Below are positions 1 to 12,500 of a stretch of 64,000 bases of DNA, one piece after another. Origin of the DNA: Aporrectodea caliginosa (lineage: Eukaryota; Annelida; Clitellata; Crassiclitellata; Lumbricidae); the NCBI GenBank assembly GCA_020284085.1, contig JACEVL010000764.1, forward strand, positions 365,898-429,897. Direction: 5' to 3'. The translations under genes were made by a program, and so were the position numbers. Under the pieces are notes generated by a model that was given only the letters and a program-made list of their open reading frames with translations, had not been told where the DNA came from and ran no database searches. Positions within the stretch are counted from its first letter, which is position 1, and each line of letters begins with the position of its first letter.

Positions 1-560
1 TATGGCCGCCAAAACACATAAATATGTATATCTCACATTAATGGCAGGCGACAATAAAACAATTAAGCGTCGAAATTAATGTTTTTGGGTTCAAGGACTC
101 GCTTTCTCGTAGCAGCAATAGTGTGAAAATTTAAATTTTCAAGATGGCGGCCAATATGGTCGTCAAAACAGAAATATGTATATCTCAGCTCATAGATAAG
201 ATACAATGACAAACGAAGCGTCGAATTTAATATTTTCAGGGTCAAGGAATCGAACTATCGCAGTCACAATAGCGTGGGAATATTGCTTTCCAAGATGGCG
301 GCCAATATGGCCACCAAAACACAAAAATGGCTATATCTGAGCTTATCGGCCATATTGGCCGCCATCTTGAAAGTAACATTTCCACACTATTGTACCTGCG
401 ATTGTTCGATTCCTTGACCCCGAATATATTACATTCGAGACTTTATCTGTTATTTTAGCCTAAAAATAAGCTTAGATATACACATTTTATGTTTCGGCGG
501 CCATATTGGCCGCCATCTTGGATAGTACTATTCCCACACTATTGCCAATGCGATAGTTCG
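1..560. repeat. about 150-bp satellite-like repeat with a head-to-head inversion
   Basis: A unit of roughly 150 bp contains the block CAAGATGGCGGCCAATATGG (at 140-159 and 291-310). It reappears in reverse complement at 350-369 and 501-520. The text between the blocks is also shared: stretches like TATATCTGAGCTTAT and GGTCAAGGAATCGAAC recur in each unit. The units therefore run forward up to about 330 and backward after it, forming a large inverted repeat. No coding content is seen. The array probably continues left of the window. Confidence 0.8.
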
Positions 561-2704
561 ATTCCTTGACCTTGGAAATATCAGAATCTACACCTGATTT
601 GTCATTGTAGCTTACCTGTGAGCTGAGATATTACATATTTCTTTGGGGTAGAAAACTACCCCACTTCGGCCTCCGTGTCTCGAAACGGAGCTTCGGCCTC
701 CGAAGGTTAAATCTACCTACTTCTGTAATTTAGTTTACTAAACTTCTTGTGCTCCTTGATCCATAGGTTGCACTTTCGATGAGATTTGCACCGTAAAAAT
801 ACGATATCTTGATAAGCTCGTCAATCACAATCTTACCTTTCCGAGAAATTTCAAAACTTTGTTTTCAAAAACTCCCCCTATATCAGTATAACTCTCAGCC
901 AAAATAATCTTTTTGGCTGGCATTTCCGTTCCAAATTTCTCTCACCAGTGTTCAGCCTCCTCAAGCCAACAAATGTCTGCAGTTCATTACCTTATTGAGT
1001 CTTCCCAATCAAACATGGCTCTGGACTTATTCTAGTCACCCTGCTTAACTATGGAACGCAACTTTCTCTCGCTCTCCCTCTCTCCCCTCTCTCCCAAGAG
1101 TTGAGGTTGCTTTTTCTCCAGATACCATAACATTCTATTTCTACCATAAAATGCCTTTCCTCCATCTTTTGAGAGGGTTTCTCAGCTGTCATCTGTCTGC
1201 ACAACCCATTCCAATAGACTGTCGTAAATACCATTAGATTAACATTGGCATGATTGCTGTCTACGTGATCGTATAGACAGCAAGCAGTTCCATGGATAAG
1301 GGATATTTCACTTCTCTTGTTCTTCTTGACCCGTCAGCTGCCTCTGATGCTGTCGATTACGACATAATTCTTCACCGTCTTGAACAATGACTTGGGATCT
1401 TGAGTGCCGCTCTCAGATTGTTTATATCTGAGCTCTCTCAAAACACTCAGTCTGTCTATGTTTAGGAATATTCATCAGTTACTTGTAGCGGTTGCTTGAG
1501 CTGTAGCGTGCTGGTTTACAAGAATGATTGGAGTGAAATTCATAGGCCTACTTGGGCTTCATCTTTTCGCTATATTCTGCGGCTTGATTTCTCTAGATAT
1601 GTCCCCGTCTACTTTTCTCTCTAACTAGTCTCTATATCGAAGACATCACATTCACAATGCTTTTCGGATGCCCTCCGCGTGCAGAATTTCCCACTATTGA
1701 GTCAATAAAGTTTTAAACATGCTTTTCTACATGCATTTTTTAATTAGTCTATGTAGCAGGATGTTCTGCGGGTTTTCGGAAACCCAAGCGTTTTTGTTAT
1801 TGGTTGATGCAGAGTTGTGTCTGAGGCTTATCTGACATCATTTATGAGTCAGTGCGTTCGGCCTGCGTGCCTTGAATTGTGCATAATTATTGGCCTGTGG
1901 TCATCAGAGCGTGCAGTCCTGAGGCGAACTGACGTCAGCAGTCTTTACATTGTGGTTTCTGCTGACGCGACATACTTCAGTCGGTTTAAGAATGCAGCAG
2001 AAGACATGCAGCGTGAAGACAAATTCCACTGCACCCATTTCTAGGTGGTGCCAGTCCCAGACCGGAATGAAAGAATAGTGCGACACTAATCACCTAAATA
2101 GTATTGAGAACTGTGGCTATCGGACCACCTTATTTAAATAATTGCACGATAGAAAATCATATACTTTTCTCGAGTTAAAACTACACTGCAAAGCCGATGA
2201 AGATATGCGATATGAAGATCGATCAATACAGAAACTTTGGAGGATTACTGATAAACAGAATTTATTCTTTTGGGTGTAAGCCAATACTTGTAAAAGTTCG
2301 GCGCCTTACTCAATTCATCGAACACTGCCCGAATTTTTATTGCACGTAATATTTGCGTCAGATTTGATTTAAATTATTGCCGTAACATCTTCAAACGAAT
2401 TGCAGTTCTATTCACTTTCATATGCAAATATCCTCAAAACGCAACCTTTTGTGCTTCAGAGTTTTATACCGATTAGTTACTGCCTTGGTTTCTGGTCTTC
2501 CGGTTTACGGTAATTCACTGACAGCATGAAGGCAAATTGCTATAAATAGGCCTAAACTGTGCTTCACTGCTTCTAGGCCAGGGTTATAACAAAATCTCTC
2601 AAATTCAACACATCATTGCATACTGCAATCATTGCACAGACTTTTTATTGAGTAAGTAATCCAATTAACAGCATCTTTCGTATTTTACTAGGTAATATAT
2701 ACAT
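561..2704. other. intronic or unassigned sequence of gene A, partly duplicated
   Basis: No exon is recognised. The stretch 715-930 is clearly similar to 17990-18215 (shared text around CACCGTAAAA and GTATAACTCTCA), so it belongs to the duplicated intron preceding an EGF exon of gene A. A short GC-rich hairpin lies near 690. Small ORFs here look like chance. Confidence 0.5.
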
Positions 2705-3759
2705 TAGGGTGGAGTGAGAAAAAAAATTCTTTCCTTTTTATAAGCTAGACTATTAAAAATGTGCCAAATGTCCATAGTAACAATCATGCCAAATGATATT
2801 ATTTTCTGACAACTGCTTGATCGCCCTTCGCCCAATTGAAATAATTGGCATTGTAACCATTTAAGTGGGCGTTTAAATGAAGCATTTCGACGATGCCAAA
2901 GGTAGGTTTGATTTACATATGTGACACAGTTTAACAGAACCATCCAATAGCATAATAAAAGTATTATTTATAAAGTAAAATCCTAGCTCAGCCACTGAAG
3001 TACGTTATAAAGGCTATCCGACTATTTCAATAATTATTATTTAAGTCAAAACTTTTGTGGTCATAATTATTATACATGTAGTTGAATAACTTGAAATTGG
3101 AAAACTGCTTATCAGTATTTTGAGATTCATTAGCAGTCAGCCTATAGAATTGATTGCTGATTTTCTGGCAAGCATAAAATCTTTTAATGGATAAATTTAT
3201 GAATTGAAATTTGAGTTATTATTTAAATAAATAATACTTTAACATACTGCTGGATGGAAGTCATCATAATAAATAATTGATGCCAAATTACCAATATTTG
3301 ATATTATATTCCATTAAGTAGATGATGAATTAGAGGATAATTTAATTACCATCAGAAATCTGGAGCTCAATTAAGGAAAGAACGGTTAGTGAAAGTCAGG
3401 AATACAAATGAGAGGCAGGCGCTCCTTCAAAGTCTTGCATTTTTAATTTCATAAAAAGCGAATGATGCAGCAAATCAAGTTGACAATATCATTAGGCTAC
3501 TAGTAGGCCTATGAAGTATATAAGTGGAATTAATGATCATGGTACAGAGCGAGTTGTTGATATAGTGATTATAGTCCATGTAGACAATGCAATGCAGCAA
3601 CTCATTCTCTTGAAATTAGATATCATAATGCGATAACTGTCATTTAAAAATCATATATCACATTCACATAATCACATTTTCAAATCTCTGTAATTTCTTT
3701 ATAATTAGAGTCAGAGATGGACCTTTTAAACAAGAAATTGATTTCTACATTTACTTTTA

Positions 3760-4440
<681 letters not shown>

Positions 4441-4629
4441 ATTCATTAAATGTTGTTTGATAGCCTTTTTATAGGCTTACATCAGACTTCTGCTTAATGA
4501 TAAAATTGAATTGAAACAACGAGGGGCCCTTTTGGACCCTGAGAAGTGTCTGCCCCGGGGCCCGCCTTGGCTCTCGACGCCCATGATCAAGGCATCTGAT
4601 TGCATTAAGATGACTATTGACTAGTTGAC

Positions 4630-4765
4630 TACCTTACCTAGACTGTGGACTGTGGACTCGGAGTGTGGACTCTAGTGTAGACTAGAGTGTAGACTGTAGT
4701 GTAGACTGTAGACTTGTGTAGAGTGTAGACTGTAGAGTGTAGACTCTGTGTAGAGTGTAGACACT
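4630..4765. repeat. GTGTAGACT-type minisatellite
   Basis: Imperfect tandem copies of a unit about 7-12 bp long built on GTGTAGACT / GTAGAGT. They lie inside the hAT-like element 2705-4953. Confidence 0.8.
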
Positions 4766-4953
4766 AATCTACCTATATCGTTCTGATGTCGCTTAGTATT
4801 GCAAAATAAAAAGTTGCGAAGGGCGATCAAAACATTAATCAAAAATCTTGTAATTTTTACACAGTGTTCTATTGATCTATTGGCACCTTTTGACATATCT
4901 AGCTAATTGAAATTCAGAAAAAAAATTTTTTTTGCCATTTTCACTCCACCCTA

Positions 4954-6379
4954 ATATACACATTGGCTAGCCAGTTATCTTTTCGTCCTTGCCTACTGCT
5001 CATTGACAAATATTGCACTCTCCGATTCAATACTTTAGCTCATCTTGTGCAATGAACCTGTATAGAACTGGGCTCCGGATCTTTCTCGGTCGCTAGCTAA
5101 AGATCCTGGGATTCGCTTCCTGTTTCTGCCTATTTGCTCTGCACATTTTTGTTTAGGTCAAGAATGAAGTCCCATCCTTTTGGTATTGCTTATCCTCTGG
5201 TATCGGGGCTCAACGGTCTGCGCTGGTTCCGCCCAATTGATAATGCTTTTAAAATTGTATTTGGCTTAGTAACTAGGCCTACCATCGATGGACGCCTTTT
5301 GCTCGTTCTGGTAACGCTGCTAAAGAAGCTTCCAGATGAGATTAAATAAAGAAAAATAATGCATATTGCTACCCGTTGGAGTGAGAATACTTTAGAAAGA
5401 GAGTTTTAGGTGGATATTTTAATGCATCATGTACAGCAAAATATACCTTAAGTCGTCGAATCAACAGGCAGACAACATGGCGACCAAACAGACAAAACGA
5501 GACTGGTTCGAAAACTATCAAAAGTCATTCACACACTGATACAAAACCTTAGACATGCCGATATAAAATGAGATATAATGGCACTAATAATACTTACACA
5601 CTTCGGTAGTGTGACACTTCTGTGAGTGCGTCGATCGTCTTAAAATAAAAACCTTAATCTCTGAGGATTATTTGTATATTCAGGCGAGTGGTCACGGTAA
5701 TAACAGTGCGTTTGTCAGATACAAATAAAAGCTACTTACTTGCTTACTTTCTTTGTTGCTATCTACCGCTAATGATGAGATTTAGCTGGCATGCAACTCT
5801 CCTTGCACTTGTAAGGATTATTTTCTGACTAGCTATGGCATGCGTTCTTGGTAATTTAGACATTACAAATACAATTTTGAAATATTAATTCATTTAATTC
5901 AAAGCTATTCCTTCAAGTTTCTGTCAATAACACAAGACTATCAACGTAGCCTACTCAAGGGTACATTTTTCGAACGCAATTATATGCTTTTGAAGCGTGA
6001 AAAATGAACAAAACATGGACATGACACGATGGGTGAGTAGGTAGGTCTACGTTGACACATAGGCCTAATTATTACATTTCAGATTCATTTGAATGACATC
6101 AACAACAGAAAACTAGCATCGGATTACAAAGTTTCAGACCAATCACAGAAAGTGCTGGAAGGCCTAATATGATATTTGTGCGAGCAACAGCTTCACAAAG
6201 TCTATTGCTGTGAAGATTAACCATGAACAAAAATAAGTCGGTTAAGTTACGTGTAGGAAACTAAGAGAGATTGGACTCTAAGCCGAATTATTTTGCTCAA
6301 TAGCCAGCGAGTTTAATTAATGCATTGTTATGACTAATTGATGTGCGAAAGATAAACATTTTGTTATCTTGTATTTCAG
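4954..6379. other. intron of gene A, with a decayed LINE tail and a duplicated block
   Basis: At 5134-5349 a reading frame (RMKSHPFGI...) resembles the C-terminal tail of CR1/L2-type reverse transcriptases but is decayed. From about 5560 to 6379 the sequence is homologous to 18490-19269, the intron upstream of the later EGF exon, ending in the same GTATTTCAG acceptor. No additional exon is seen. Confidence 0.55.
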
Positions 6380-6517
6380 TTTGTCCTATTGGCTTCTATG
6401 GAAGAGATTGCGTTAAGCGATGCCATTGTGCAGACGAAGGCCCGTGTCGATTCAATGGTTCTTGTCTGACTTCAACGCTCAGCTCCTGTGAACGAGGCTC
6501 TGCATGCAGTAGTGGAG
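6380..6517 (+). CDS. gene A exon: EGF-like domain
   Basis: Acceptor GTATTTCAG before 6380; donor GTAATC after 6517; phase 1-1, 138 nt. The peptide begins VCPIGFYGRDC and continues with a cysteine spacing (CVKRCHC, PCRFNGSC, SSCERGSAC) shared with the exons at 19270 and 41034. The Gly-Phe-Tyr-Gly core is the usual EGF signature of MEGF10/SREC-like proteins. Where the paralogues read GWTGSAC or GWTGFAC this copy reads ERGSAC, so the last loop is a little altered. Confidence 0.85.
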
Positions 6518-9500
6518 GTAATCCGCCTGAAATGTTTATCATTATTTATCCAAATAAATGTAAAACAAGTTGCAGTAGAACACGTTGTCTAGAACAAGGA
6601 AATTTATGGGAACACGAACAAAGACTATTTACAACAGTTAATTGGCCTGCGGTCTCATTACCTTCAGCCTCACTAGCAAATCCTGACGTCAAAATCCACG
6701 CTGATAGACAAGAAAAATCCGCCAAATCAGGCAAAATCAAACATGAATAGCTAGTCGAACGATCAGAATTAACATTCAAAAACGCCATTTGTTACCTTCA
6801 CCTACGTGTGTAGAGCAACGATTCTCTCTGAATCGAGAGATTGGAATGACTTTGCTGAACGATCTCCAGTCGTTCATTCGAGTGGTTTTGTGAGAAAGAA
6901 CCAATCATGCAAATCCTAGATGCGCATGAAAGGTTAGTCGATAGATGTATACTGTAGAGCAGTGGTCACCAACCTTTTTTCGGTGAGGAGCCGCATTGCC
7001 AGGTTTAGCAACTATTGGGAGCCGCCAAGGGTTTTAGGAGCACAACAAATAGGCCTAGGCCTACTAGTGGCTAGCACCATTCGCCGCTAGCGTTAATCAT
7101 AATATACACTGTGTCCACGATAAAGTAGAACACTAGACTTTGTAAAATATCTTGTTCAATTGTACCTATATAGGTACTAAATTCGGTGCACATAAACTTC
7201 CGTCTATTCTATCTATACCCTGCAAATTTTATTAAAATTGATGCAACGGTTACGAGGATATACCGTTATGAAATTGGGTGGTTCAGGAACCAAGTTACCA
7301 ACACGTAAAACGCATCGACAGATGCATGCGCGGCTGATCATCCTGACTCAGCACCAGTTCTTCGACAGCATTGATATTTGTTTGCGTTCGTAACGCCCGA
7401 TCTCGTGGTTTCCTTGCAACTGATCCGGTTGTGGCAATCTTTTTTAACAGCTTGCTGACACCAGCTAGGGACCAATTTTTCATTGGAAATTCTGTAATGA
7501 GTCTCCTTACGCCATACCCCTTCGTCTCTCAACTCCTTGATTAAAATCTTGTCCTCTGCACTGAAAACCATTTCTTTACAACCAATTATACTGTTACGTA
7601 AAACAGGTCTCGTAGTGTAACTGTTTCCGAAAATGACGCTTATAAACAACAGCCTATCTCTGCGGTAGCCAGAAAAATGACGTTATTCTATGCGTTTTAC
7701 GTGTTGGTAACTTGGTTCCTGAACCACCCAATTTCATAAGGGTATATCCTCGTAACCGTTGCATCAATGGTAATAAAATTTGCAGGCTATAGATCGAATA
7801 GACTGAAGTTTATGTGCACCAAATTTAGTACCTATAATAGTACAATTGACCAAGATATTTAACAAAGTCTAGTGTTCTACTTTATCGTGGACACAGTGTA
7901 TAATATAATTATATTATATAGAAGGAAATAAACAATTCTTCATAAATGCGATCACTGAGCTGTACAGATCAGTTACAAAATGAGTACCTGCAACTTCAAA
8001 TTCACTTGGTTTAGATGCCCTGTAACGTAACTTAAAAGGCATTGTCCAGCAAACATGTGCACTGTATAATAACTCAGGGAAGGTCTGCCTTTTCTCTCTA
8101 AAAATTCTTTAATGTGTGGCAACAGTGAAAACAAACTCCCAAACCTTTCCTTTGCTCAGTCATGTCACTTCACTATAAAGAATAAGGTCTCCATACTCTG
8201 CCTTCATTTCTGCAAGCAGAAGCTTAAACTGTCTGTGTTTTAGCGCTCTTGCCCGAATGAAGTTGTAATTTCCACCCACATAAACGACACCTGATGAAAA
8301 ATGCTATGAAATGAAACAAATATTTTCCAAAATCATTATAGAAACAAGTGGTTTCTTATCACTTATGACTCCTATCGAACTCGGAAAGACAGGACCGACA
8401 CACAAAACAAGGACGTCATAGACTTTTGAGCTCAAGCAACAATTTAATTTCGCAATTTAATTTCATCGCATAGAAAATGTCATTTTCTGGAAAGCTCTGG
8501 AGAGCCGCCACAGAACTTTTTGAGAGCCGCATGCGGCTCGCGAGCCGCAGGTTGGTGACCACTGCTGTAGAGTCTCTACAGTATACAATGTTATACATCT
8601 ATCGACTAACTTTGCATTTGTTACCTTCACCTGCGTTCGTGTTTACACGCCAATTCCTGTTGTTTTCGCTGTTTTATCAGTACATCGTCGCAATTTGGCG
8701 TTTTTGGATGTTAATTCTGATCGTTCGACTATTCATGTTTGATTTTTGCCTGATTTGGTGGATTGTTCTTGTCTATCAGCGTGGATTTTGACGTCGTTTT
8801 GGCTACAGTTTCGTCAAATTCGTTCATCTGCCTTCCAATTCTCTTCGACCTAAACGACAGCTGTCTTAGCAGCTCCTCTGTCCGCTCTCTCTGGACTCCC
8901 AGGCAACCGGACTATGATTTCTTGTTGACTGCCCTCTGAGACGAGCAGCGCTCGTGAATAAGCTGGCGCCCTGCTCTTAGCTTTCAAATTGCGCTTAGGA
9001 AATTTGGAGTTGGCGAATTAGATTACAGATTTTAAAATGTCAAAATTTTATGTGATGAGATTTAGAAAATCTTTATCTAGAACTATGCGGGTCATGAGTC
9101 GAATATAATTCGATGTATGCTTAAGACAGGAAATTGAAAGGATTATTCTTTAATTACGACAATTAGTAGTGATTATACCTAATTCATAGTTTTATTGTTG
9201 CCACAGATAACATTCAGAAACAGTACATAGGATGTTACGGAGATGGTTATTATAATTACCAGGCGATGGATGTGAAAAATCCAGGTGGAAGAACAGGTCA
9301 TCAGAGACGGCACCCCAACTCGGTTGAATTCTGCATAAATATTTGTTCTACCTACAATTACACATATGCAGGAATGCAGGTGAGACTAGAGAGTCAACAG
9401 TACAACCTGAGAACGAACATTTACAAACCTGTTTTATTAAATAGCCACACGAAACACATTAAAATAGAAAATCTGCTTTTGTCATTATTAAATAATACAC

Positions 9501-12500
9501 GTGAATCACCCAGTGTTCGATTGTTGTCGCACTTATAGTTCTAAGCAAACAGCTAAAATCACAACAAATTGCAGTACGTAGAGAGAGACAAAGCTGCCTG
9601 CAACGACCTAATAGCCAATTTCAATAAAATTACAGTAAATCGAAAGCGAAAGCCTAGACCCAATAGCCAAACGAAGACCTAAGATCCACAGACCAGATGT
9701 AGCCTATAGTATCTGCGCACCGTCCAATATGGCATAATGGATTCTTTGAACCTACAAGCCAAACACCAGAAATTTCAGAACATCGATAGGCAGTCAGAAG
9801 TATCAATGCTTGAGATAGTGTACACTTTAACGATTAAAGCACCGCCAACGCTTATCAGCTGCAAGCAGCCGTGCGGTCGCGCTTATGCAACCGTAAGTTT
9901 ATGAGCTGAGCAGTTTGCAAGGCGATATTGATCAAGCGCAATCATTTTTGTCAGAGGTATCACTGCCTGTCAGTGCCCATTCTGACATGCCTCTGCCAGG
10001 ATAAGTACGAATATCTGAGGTAATTACTGTGAACGATGATGGGCCACAATTCTTGTGCTTGAATTAAGGCGGGTGAGTTGACAGTATGCGTAAGTCTGTG
10101 AGAGTGTATTGCAAAACCCAGACAAGAAACGGTAGTAATCGATCGTGCCAACTAACGGTCGGAAGGTGCGCAAGTCGTCAGTTCACGGCGATGTTGTCCA
10201 AAATAGTAGTTTGAACACACACTTGGGAAGAGAACAGTTACTGCACATAGCATAATTATAGCACAGCGGTGGGCTATGGTGAAACAGATTACAGATCTGC
10301 TGCTTCGGGAATGATATAAGCCCAAACATATGTGGAAGGTCTACCCGCGCTTCCCCAAACACCGGCTGTACTGAAAATGATGATAGTTGTACTGTCTTTC
10401 AGTACTTGGTGGCAAGCGGTACTACGAACACAGTAGCTGGCTAAATCTGCTGGAGACTTTAGTTTGCAACTGAGCACGTGGGTTTGTCATATCAAGCAGA
10501 GACAATTAAGAGACACTTCGTTTGATGAATATTATTGCACGAAACTGTACATAGCGTATTTACAGAACAGTGAATTAAGCATCATATCGCAACAGAGTCT
10601 GTGACTTTGCCTTTCAGAATTCGCGATTCGCCTTCTAGATAAGTCAGGTCGTTCTTGGAGGCCCGCGGCTGCGTAGTAGGGTGGTGCTAAAAAAATTATT
10701 TTTAGTAAATTGATGGGACAGCCCCAGGTTATGTTCCTTTTGATAAAGTAAGTTAGTGTGCAAAATATGATAAAGATATTCCATCATTTAGGTGTGCCAC
10801 ATGAGATGACAAGTTTTCCAAATTTTAGACAAGGATCGTAAGCACAATTGTGATAAAATTAGAAACTTTTTTAGTATTTTGTGTAAGATAAAGTAAACCT
10901 TAAATTGTTTTCCTTAAAAGCAGAATAATTAAAAAGTACTGCTGAGCATTATTCAGCCTTATAAGTTTGATTAAATCATTAACACATTATAATATTCATT
11001 GGTCCATTTTGTGACCGTTGACCTTTTGGGGTCCGGAAACTTTTTTGATGCTCTTACACCACCTAAAGCAAGACCTGCTTAAATGTTGTTCTGTTACCAC
11101 GCATTACTATTATTAGCTGTCCTTCATTCGATCAAAAGCTGCTGCTAGCCTGCTGCTTGCACACTGATAATATTCTTTGGTACAGCTACAGGAGCTGACC
11201 AACAAAGTGGATTCCAGTAGAAAAAGACTAGGGCTCAGGATCAACGCCCAAAAGACCAAAACAATGACAGTGGGGAAAGGACAGGAGGCACTAGACATCA
11301 GATTGGGAGGAGAGGAGTTGGAGCAAGTAACCGAGTTTGCATATCTAGGAGGGCTTATTACAGAAGATGCCAGATGCACAAAAGACATCAAACGGAGAAG
11401 TACTCTAGCGTGTGCAATGTTCGGTAAACTAAATAAGATCTGGAAAGATAAAAGCATATCAACGAGAACAAAGTTGAAGTTATACGAAACCTTTGTCATA
11501 CCGGTACTACTATATGGCTCAGAATGCTGGTGCCTGAGGAGGGAGGATGAGAGGAGACTCTTGACGACGGAAATGAGCTGGCTGAGAAGAATAAAGGGCA
11601 GGAGCAAAAGAGATAGGATTAGAAATGAGGTGACTAGAAGAGAGCTGGGACAGACGGATACAATTGTCGATAGAATAAGGAAGAAAAGGCTAAAGTGGCT
11701 GGGACATGTGATGAGAATGGGCAATGACAGATTACCATTGTTGGCTTTACACGGATATGTGGAGGGAACTAGGAGTAGAGGAAGACAACAAAAGACATGG
11801 ATGGATAATATACGAGAGGATCTGGAGAGAATGAAGATGAACATTGCAGAAGCAAAGGAACAAATCAAGGACAGAGAATTCTGGAGACGACAAGTTGAGG
11901 ACTCATCGTTGGCCTTGGCCTGACGGAGGAGAAGCAAAGAAGAATATTCTTTGGGCGAGGTCTTTTAGCCTTTGGGGTTTCTGCCTCATCACCAGACTCA
12001 GAGTTTTCGACGCAGTCTATATGGGACATGGGTATATTTCACAACAGGAGGCAAATTAGATAAATTTCCGTCTTCTGCTTTGGACGGCTTACACAAAGAA
12101 TAAAATTATAATTTATAATTTTTAAATACATTGCAGGGCATGTATTAGTTATAAAAAATTATTTATATTATATTATTTAGATGATTAGAATGAGAAAAAA
12201 AAATTATAAAGTCCAATTTTAACCCGAAATTTCATTGACCTTTTTAATGGTGAGTCAATTCAACGTTATGTTAGGGTAACAGCTGAAACGCTTAACTGAT
12301 GTTTTATAATTTTTAGATCATTAACTTACATATATCCATTGCTCTATATGGTTTTTATTAACTAATTAACAAACTAAATAATTAAAAAATAAATAAAACC
12401 GTCTGTCTTCAAATATTGGTTACAACACCGTTACGAATGGGTTTCTGCCATCTGAGGAATAAATTGAAAACTCTCGGCTTTTTGAATTGGCATCTTCTAT

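Larger units (their letters stand above)
6960..8564. mobile_element. hAT element with perfect 8-bp target duplication
   Basis: The left end CAGTGGTCACCAACC at 6960 pairs with GGTTGGTGACCACTG ending at 8564. The flanks CTGTAGAG (6952-6959 and 8565-8572) are an exact 8-bp duplication. Subterminal GAGCCGC/GCGGCTC motifs occur at both ends. No intact transposase is seen, so it is non-autonomous and carries a nested mariner element. Confidence 0.92.
6605..8830. repeat. large inverted repeat split by nested transposons
   Basis: The block 6685-6790 (starting GACGTCAAAATCCACGCTGA) is the near-perfect reverse complement of 8690-8793. The inner edges 6934-6959 and 8565-8599 are also inverted copies. 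The arms carry a hAT insertion (6960-8564), itself hit by a mariner (7107-7898). This looks like a palindromic MITE into whose centre the hAT jumped. The outer edges are uncertain. Confidence 0.7.

Noticed and set aside
11113..11937. 274-codon minus-strand ORF
   Set aside because: Antisense shadow of the plus-strand LINE fragment, which carries the recognisable motifs.
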